DNA from: Firmicutes bacterium UBA3936
Lineage (GTDB): Bacteria > Bacillota > Dethiobacteria > Dethiobacterales > Dethiobacteraceae
DNA: 10,711 bases
Assembly: GCA_002385745.1 (NCBI GenBank)
Contig: DGEC01000014.1
Span: 10,695-21,405, forward strand
Direction of reading: 5' to 3'
This document shows, in pieces, positions 7,335 through 10,711 of the stretch; position 1 is the stretch's first letter; every line of letters starts with the position of its first letter. Position numbers and translations under genes: made by a program. The notes below the pieces were generated by a model. It searched no databases. It was not told where the DNA came from and worked only from the letters and a program-made list of their open reading frames with translations.

Positions 7335-7335
7335 A
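7311..7335. repeat. three TTGCAA boxes: 10-bp direct repeat plus 14-bp palindrome, candidate operator
   Basis: TTGCAA occurs at 7313-7318, 7323-7328 and 7329-7334. The first two lie in tandem 10-bp repeats (atttgcaatt, ctttgcaatt), exactly one helical turn apart. The last two make the perfect palindrome TTTGCAATTGCAAA (7322-7335). Together they cover the whole -35 to -10 spacer of the permease promoter, where a bound repressor would block polymerase. The regulator is unknown. Confidence 0.5.
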
Positions 7336-7373
7336 AGCTATGGTGTCTAGCTTTATATTCTTTCCGGACACAC

Positions 7374-7408
7374 AAAAAAAGAGCAACAAGGCCTAAACCT
7401 TGTCACTC
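7374..7408 (-). terminator. intrinsic terminator of the corrinoid-protein gene
   Basis: Minus-strand GAGTGACAAGG / CCTTGTTGCTC forms an 11-bp stem (two G-U pairs) with a 6-base loop, directly followed by seven T. It starts 11 bases after the corrinoid stop codon and separates that gene from the permease promoter. Confidence 0.9.
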
Positions 7409-7419
7409 CGCCATTTTTG

Positions 7420-8058
7420 CTATTGTACCCAGCCCTGGCAGATTTTTACGCCTTCCGCTGCATTTGTAGTAAAGGCGTCTGCCCCAATCTGCTCACAGGC
7501 TTCCTTCGTGACAGGGTTGCCACCGATAATTATTTTAACGCTGTCACGCAGTCCTGCTTCTTTAAGGGCATCAACTGTTACTTTCATGGATTCCAGTGCC
7601 AGTGTCAGCACTCCGCTCATTCCGACAATATCCGGCTTGACTTCTTTTACTTTCTCAACAAAAGCGTCGGCAGGCTGATCGATACCTAAATCATAAACAA
7701 CGAAACCCGCCGCCTCGGCCATGCTCTTAAAAATATTTTTGCCGATATCGTGCAAATCGCCGGCAACGGTACCCAGGACTATGGTGCCGATTCCGGCAGT
7801 GCTTTTTCCTCCCAATACGGGCTTAAGGATTTCAATGGCGTTTGTTAACAGCTCACCGGCAAAAATCAAATCGCCAACAAAATACTCTCCCTTTTCAAAC
7901 AAATCGCCAACAACGCCCATACCGGCTTGGCAGGCGGCGACAACCTGCTGTGCTTCCTCTGCTGAAGGGTTTGTGGCTACAAAATCTCTCAACTCGGCAA
8001 GTACCTTTTCCTCATCCAATTCTCCTACTGCTTCTGTTAATGATTTCAGATCTAACAT
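7420..8058 (-). CDS. corrinoid (B12-binding) protein of a methyltransferase system, MtaC/MtbC-like
   Basis: This 212-residue cytosolic protein normally carries a methyl group on its cobalt between a substrate:corrinoid methyltransferase and a second methyltransferase acting on tetrahydrofolate or another carrier. An N-terminal helical cap (about 1-88; LFEKGEYFVGDLIFAGE is the typical segment) precedes the Rossmann-like B12 domain. The domain has D101-L-H103-D-I-G106, where H103 is the lower cobalt ligand, GMSGVLT (146-152) and IIGGNPVT (GG 179-180). The start is ATG 8058, six bases after AGGAGG; the frame continues upstream to 8100, but that ATG has no comparable site. It is expressed alone between two terminators, and no MtaB, MttB or MtbA-like gene or reductive activator is in view, so its substrate cannot be inferred. 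Confidence 0.92.
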   Translation of the reverse strand: MLDLKSLTEAVGELDEEKVLAELRDFVATNPSAEEAQQVVAACQAGMGVVGDLFEKGEYFVGDLIFAGELLTNAIEILKPVLGGKSTAGIGTIVLGTVAGDLHDIGKNIFKSMAEAAGFVVYDLGIDQPADAFVEKVKEVKPDIVGMSGVLTLALESMKVTVDALKEAGLRDSVKIIIGGNPVTKEACEQIGADAFTTNAAEGVKICQGWVQ

Positions 8059-8106
8059 AGCTTTCCTCCTTTTCATTTCATTTAATATCGTGTTTCCCAT
8101 AAAAAT

Positions 8107-8173
8107 CTATCTTTTGCTGACAGGTAAACAGCTTTATGGGCGGTAATTTACTTTTGCCTGAAATAGCAGATAG
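8107..8173 (-). promoter_or_regulatory. possible folded leader of the corrinoid gene
   Basis: The leader can fold into nested stems: CTATCT / AGATAG (8173-8168 with 8112-8107), CAG / CTG (8160-8158 with 8123-8121) and GTAAA / TTTAC (8151-8147 with 8128-8124). It is followed by ATTTTTATGG. It does not match the cobalamin riboswitch B12 box. The stems are short, so it may be chance. I found no convincing promoter between 8059 and 8277. Confidence 0.25.
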
Positions 8174-8213
8174 CAGTCGTTTTGCCTCCAACCGGCAACT
8201 ATATTACATTTCG

Positions 8214-8260
8214 CTACAAAAATAAAGATTCCTTCACTCCAAGTGCCCTTTCATGTGAAG
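8214..8260 (-). terminator. candidate terminator of the CDF transporter gene
   Basis: Stem CTTCAC / GTGAAG (8260-8255 with 8237-8232) encloses a 17-base loop holding a small AAG/CTT hairpin. The T-rich sequence CTTTATTTTTG follows four bases later on the minus strand. The large loop and short stem make it only a moderate candidate. It lies 17 bases after the CDF stop codon. Confidence 0.35.
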
Positions 8261-8277
8261 ATTTTAACCGGGCCCGT

Positions 8278-9180
8278 TTAGGCGGTGACATCCGGCTCCA
8301 CATGAATGGTAATAATTGCTGAAGTGTTAAAAACCTGCTTTAACTCTTCCTCCAGGGAACTGGCAATATTGTGGGCACTTATTAAATCAATTTCTTTGTC
8401 CACCAGAATATGCATGTCAATAATAACTTTATTGCCAATTTTTCTGGTACGCAATTTATGAAAAGCTTTTACTTTCGCACAGGAATGTATAATGTCAGTA
8501 ATCTTCTTCTTTTGCTCCTCGCTGACTGCAGCATCGGTAAGTTCATGGATGCTTGGAACAATAACCCTGTAAGCCACCTGAAAAATAAACAGGCTGACAA
8601 CTACTGAAGCAAGGGGATCGAGAACAAGCCATTTTTCTCCCAGCAGTATGGAACCGCCTATGCCGATAAAAACACCGATGGATGAAAAGGCATCGGACCG
8701 GTGGTGCCAGGCATTGGCAGTAACGGACGGCAGGTTCAGGCGCCTGCCAACCGCTGCCGAATAGCGGTAAAGGATTTCCTTGGCAATAATGGACAAAAGG
8801 GCAACTGCAAGGGCAATATGCGAGGGGCCGGGCGGTATTGTCCCCCGGGCAATTTGTATAATTTTTGCAACCCCGGCCTTTAAGACCTCATAGCCTGCTA
8901 TAAACAGAAAAATACCTATTAAAGCTGTTACCAGTGTTTCATATTTTTCGTGTCCGTAATTATGGCACTCATCGGCCGGCTGTTCGCTGAACCTTAACCC
9001 GATAAAAACAGCCAAATCTGTCAGAAGATCTGACAGCGAGTGTAAACCATCGGCAACAAGAGCACTGCTGCGTCCCCAAAAACCGGCGGCAAATTTTAAA
9101 ACTACGAGTAACAGGTTTACCACGGCGCAAACCGCCGTGTTAGTTTTTGCCTCCGCATAGAATCCTGCCTTCTCCCGCAC
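8278..9180 (-). CDS. cation diffusion facilitator (CDF) metal exporter
   Basis: This 300-residue inner-membrane metal/proton antiporter has about six membrane helices (the first about 15-35) and a cytosolic C-terminal ferredoxin-like domain (about 210-300, from SIHELTDAAV to HVEPDV). Metal-site motifs are intact: TM2 D44-G-L-H47-x3-D51, the loop HNYGHEKYE (73-81), and TM5 H159-x3-D163. The H-x3-D / H-x3-D pattern suits divalent transition metals such as zinc, manganese, iron or cobalt; which one cannot be told. The start is GTG 9180, seven bases after GGGAGG. It is monocistronic, between the tRNA terminator and a candidate terminator of its own. A perfect inverted repeat 30 bases upstream may be the operator of a metal-responsive repressor, consistent with induction by metal excess (inference). 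Confidence 0.94.
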   Translation of the reverse strand: MREKAGFYAEAKTNTAVCAVVNLLLVVLKFAAGFWGRSSALVADGLHSLSDLLTDLAVFIGLRFSEQPADECHNYGHEKYETLVTALIGIFLFIAGYEVLKAGVAKIIQIARGTIPPGPSHIALAVALLSIIAKEILYRYSAAVGRRLNLPSVTANAWHHRSDAFSSIGVFIGIGGSILLGEKWLVLDPLASVVVSLFIFQVAYRVIVPSIHELTDAAVSEEQKKKITDIIHSCAKVKAFHKLRTRKIGNKVIIDMHILVDKEIDLISAHNIASSLEEELKQVFNTSAIITIHVEPDVTA

Positions 9181-9209
9181 CGCTTCCCCTCCCTTGCTTT
9201 ATCTTATTC

Positions 9210-9231
9210 AATAGAAAAGGTATTTTCTATT
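9210..9231. promoter_or_regulatory. 9-4-9 inverted repeat upstream of the CDF gene, candidate operator
   Basis: AATAGAAAA (9210-9218) and TTTTCTATT (9223-9231) are exact inverted copies separated by GGTA. The site lies about 30 bases before the CDF start codon and about 35 bases downstream of a possible -10 TATAGT (9270-9265, minus strand; no clear -35). Its size suits a dimeric repressor. It is not followed by a T run in either direction, so it is not a terminator. Confidence 0.45.
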
Positions 9232-9314
9232 AAGGGGCCCCGTTACTCAAACACCGCACACAGAACTATACCGTTTATTTAATCATAAGATAATGGCAGC
9301 AAAAAGAAAAGCGG

Positions 9315-9358
9315 AAAAACAAAAGCAGCCACAGGGACTATAAATCCTTGTGGCTGCT
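9315..9358 (-). terminator. strong intrinsic terminator of the tRNA operon
   Basis: Minus-strand AGCAGCCACA / TGTGGCTGCT (10 bp, extended by GGA/TCC after one mismatch, 7-base loop) is followed by TTTTGTTTTT. It starts 13 bases past the CCA of tRNA-Val. The plus strand also has TGTGTTTTT after the stem, so it may work both ways. Confidence 0.92.
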
Positions 9359-9370
9359 GTGTTTTTATAA

Positions 9371-9446
9371 TGGTGGGCGATGACAGGCTCGAACTGCCGA
9401 CTTCCTGCTTGTAAGGCAGGCGCTCTCCCAGCTGAGCTAATCGCCC
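9371..9446 (-). tRNA. tRNA-Val (anticodon TAC)
   Basis: Full 76-base cloverleaf: acceptor GGGCGAT / ATCGCCC, D arm AGCTCAGCTGGGAGAGC, anticodon stem CCTGC / GCAGG with loop CTTACAA (anticodon TAC, reads GUA), T loop GTTCGAG, and encoded ACCA end. Last gene of the tRNA operon. Confidence 0.97.
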
Positions 9447-9453
9447 TTTTATA

Positions 9454-9528
9454 TGGTGACCCCTGCGGGAATCGAACCCGCGCTACCGCCTTGAAAGGGC
9501 GGTGTCTTAACCTCTCGACCAAGGGGCC
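9454..9528 (-). tRNA. tRNA-Glu (anticodon TTC)
   Basis: 75-base cloverleaf: acceptor GGCCCCT / AGGGGTC (one G-U pair), anticodon stem CCGCC / GGCGG with loop CTTTCAA (anticodon TTC), T loop GTTCGAT and encoded CCA. Third gene of the tRNA operon, 7 bases before tRNA-Val. Confidence 0.97.
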
Positions 9529-9538
9529 GTATTAGCAG

Positions 9539-9614
9539 TGGTGGGCCCACTAGGATTCGAACCTAGAACCGACCGGTTATGAGCCGGCAGCTCTAACCGT
9601 TGAGCTATGGGCCC
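9539..9614 (-). tRNA. tRNA with CAT anticodon (elongator Met or Ile2)
   Basis: 76-base cloverleaf with loop CTCATAA (anticodon CAT) and encoded ACCA. Acceptor GGGCCCA / TGGGCCC pairs fully at 1-72, which rules out the initiator tRNA. The pairs C4-G69 and C5-G68 together with A37-A38 resemble tRNA-Ile2, whose C34 is changed to lysidine by TilS to read AUA. Elongator tRNA-Met remains possible. The tRNA call is firm; the amino acid is not. Confidence 0.95.
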
Positions 9615-9689
9615 TGGCTCCTCGAGTAGGATTCGAACCTACAACCCACCGGTTAACAGCCGGTTGCTCTACCGTTGAGCTATCGAGGA
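9615..9689 (-). tRNA. tRNA-Asn (anticodon GTT)
   Basis: 75-base cloverleaf: acceptor TCCTCGA / TCGAGGA, anticodon stem ACCGG / CCGGT with loop CTGTTAA (anticodon GTT), T loop GTTCGAA, encoded GCCA. First gene of the operon. Its CCA is followed directly, with no spacer, by the first base of the CAT tRNA. Confidence 0.97.
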
Positions 9690-9717
9690 ATAAAGTCGTA
9701 AAAGTCGTGCATTGCCT

Positions 9718-9747
9718 ATTATAGCTCAAAAAAGGGGTACTCGTCAA
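9718..9747 (-). promoter_or_regulatory. SigA promoter of the tRNA operon
   Basis: Minus strand -35 TTGACG (9747-9742), 18-base spacer, perfect -10 TATAAT (9723-9718). Predicted start is near 9711, giving about 22 bases of leader before tRNA-Asn. The spacer contains CCCCTTTTTT. Confidence 0.8.
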
Positions 9748-9775
9748 GCCCGGGACAACTTGTGTTTTCTGGTTG

Positions 9776-10711
9776 CTACTCCAGATAATCCTTCAGCCGT
9801 TTACTGCGCATAGGGTGACGCAGTTTACGCAGTGCTTTGGCTTCAATCTGGCGAATACGCTCCCGGGTTACTCCGAAAACCTGGCCAACTTCCTCCAAGG
9901 TCCGGGAGCGGCCGTCATCAAGGCCGAAGCGCAGCTTTAAAACTTTTTTCTCCCGCGGTGTCAGCGTCTCCAAAACATCGTCAAGCTGCTCCTTCAACAG
10001 TTCAAAGGCTGCCGCATCAGCCGGTGCCTGCACTTCTTGGTCTTCAATAAAATCACCCAGGTGGGAGTCATCTTCCTCGCCTATCGGTGTTTCCAGGGAA
10101 ACAGGTTCTTGGGCAATTTTCAGGATCTCCCGCACACGCTCTTCGGAAATATTCATTTCTTTGGCAATTTCCTCGGGAGTGGGGTCACGTCCCAGTTCCT
10201 GCACAAGCTGGCGGGAAACACGGAGCAATTTGTTTATTGTTTCTACCATATGGACAGGAATGCGTATTGTACGTGCCTGGTCGGCTATAGCCCTCGTTAT
10301 TGCCTGCCGGATCCACCAGGTAGCATAAGTACTGAACTTAAAGCCTTTGCGATAATCAAACTTTTCCACGGCTTTAATCAGTCCCAGATTGCCTTCCTGG
10401 ATCAGGTCCAAAAACAGCATGCCGCGGCCGACATATTTTTTTGCTATACTGACAACAAGGCGCAGGTTCGCCTCTGCCAGGGCACGCTTTGCTTCTTCAT
10501 CACCGCGTTCCATACGCAGGGCAAGCTCTATTTCTTCCTCAGAGGTTAAAAGGGGAATTTTGCCGATTTCTTTTAAATACATGCGTACGGGGTCATTTAC
10601 ACTGACACCCTCTGGAACGGACAAGTCAATATCTTCCACATTCTCAATTTCATCTTTTAAGTTTTTATCATCACCGGCAATTGTCTCTATTGCTTCACCG
10701 TCATCGTCATC
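9776..10711 (-). CDS. rpoD: RNA polymerase primary sigma factor RpoD/SigA (N-terminus outside the window)
   Basis: The primary sigma factor directs core RNA polymerase to TTGACA/TATAAT promoters. The frame is open to the window edge, so 311 residues are visible and the true start is upstream; the GTG at 10639 is internal. Counting from the edge, residues 1-25 are an acidic segment (DDDDGEAIETIAGDD). Region 1.2 follows (DPVRMYLKEIGKIPLLT, from 40), then region 2 with NLRLVVSIAKKY, DLIQEGNLGLIKAVEKFDY and the -10-binding FSTYATWWIRQAITRAI (about 126-142). Region 3 covers HMVETINKLLRVSRQL to about 225. Region 4 ends in the -35-binding helix-turn-helix TLEEVGQVFGVTRERIRQIE (271-290). All core motifs are intact. 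No clear terminator separates it from the tRNA promoter. Confidence 0.97.
   Translation of the reverse strand, partial: DDDDGEAIETIAGDDKNLKDEIENVEDIDLSVPEGVSVNDPVRMYLKEIGKIPLLTSEEEIELALRMERGDEEAKRALAEANLRLVVSIAKKYVGRGMLFLDLIQEGNLGLIKAVEKFDYRKGFKFSTYATWWIRQAITRAIADQARTIRIPVHMVETINKLLRVSRQLVQELGRDPTPEEIAKEMNISEERVREILKIAQEPVSLETPIGEEDDSHLGDFIEDQEVQAPADAAAFELLKEQLDDVLETLTPREKKVLKLRFGLDDGRSRTLEEVGQVFGVTRERIRQIEAKALRKLRHPMRSKRLKDYLE

Noticed and set aside
8059..8277. Cobalamin riboswitch before the corrinoid gene
   Set aside because: No B12 box or typical core, and too short for the full fold.
9234..9241. GGGGCCCC palindrome before the CDF gene
   Set aside because: No loop, no flanking symmetry and no T run; an 8-bp palindrome alone is weak evidence.
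9181..9300. Nickel/cobalt (czcD) or manganese (yybP-ykoY) riboswitch before the CDF gene
   Set aside because: The conserved junction sequences of neither class are visible in this leader.
9283..9522. 79-codon minus-strand frame across the terminator and two tRNAs
   Set aside because: It overlaps two certain tRNA genes and an intrinsic terminator; translation of tRNA sequence is spurious.
9724..9770. T run (CCCCTTTTTT) after rpoD as a terminator
   Set aside because: The only upstream pairing is a short GGG/CCC with mismatches, and the run lies inside the spacer of the strong tRNA promoter.
10037..10549. Plus-strand open frame of 170 codons opposite rpoD, and similar long frames opposite ABC-F, nif3 and the corrinoid gene
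   Set aside because: They mirror strongly conserved genes on the other strand, lack ribosome-binding sites and encode no recognisable motifs.

Overview
The window looks like housekeeping chromosome from a Gram-positive Clostridia-type bacterium, possibly Peptococcaceae-like. The evidence is the Firmicutes-style neighbourhood rpoD ... trmK - Nif3/YqfO - C4 zinc-ribbon protein - rnpB, strong GGAGG ribosome-binding sites, several near-consensus SigA promoters, CCA-encoding tRNA genes, and a corrinoid protein of the kind common in anaerobic C1 metabolism. Genus-level placement is inference. Every gene but one reads on the minus strand, so the transcriptional order runs from high to low coordinates.

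Layout in transcription order. (1) The 3' part of rpoD (primary sigma factor) enters from the right edge; its start lies outside the window. (2) A four-gene tRNA operon (Asn-GTT, a CAT-anticodon tRNA, Glu-TTC, Val-TAC) has its own strong promoter and ends at a strong intrinsic terminator. (3) A cation diffusion facilitator follows, preceded by a perfect 9-4-9 inverted repeat. (4) A stand-alone methyltransferase-type corrinoid protein has a foldable leader and a strong terminator, but no methyltransferase beside it. (5) A transcription unit begins at a promoter built on three TTGCAA boxes and carries an NCS2 nucleobase permease, trmK and the Nif3-family gene (trmK and nif3 overlap), closed by a terminator that overlaps the nif3 stop codon. 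(6) A coiled-coil C4 zinc-ribbon gene lies only 49 bases past the Nif3 stop codon, beyond that terminator. (7) The only plus-strand gene is an AraC-family regulator with a GyrI-like effector domain, visibly richer in A+T than its neighbours. (8) A YdiF-like ABC-F ATPase has a consensus promoter; a possible 26-residue leader ORF covers that promoter. (9) The 5' part of rnpB (RNase P RNA) leaves through the left edge and has an ideal extended -10 promoter.

Many genes serve RNA metabolism and translation: RNase P RNA, tRNAs, tRNA m1A22 methylation, ABC-F ribosome factor and SigA. The permease, corrinoid protein, CDF transporter and AraC regulator are the variable part of the locus. For several genes the longest open frame starts too early: ribosome-binding-site spacing, and for ABC-F also the promoter position, place the start 3 to 14 codons inside it. 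No gene-free stretch exceeds 300 bases. I see no transposon, CRISPR array, phage gene or clearly new multi-gene system. The most interesting leads are the regulatory elements and the orphan corrinoid gene.
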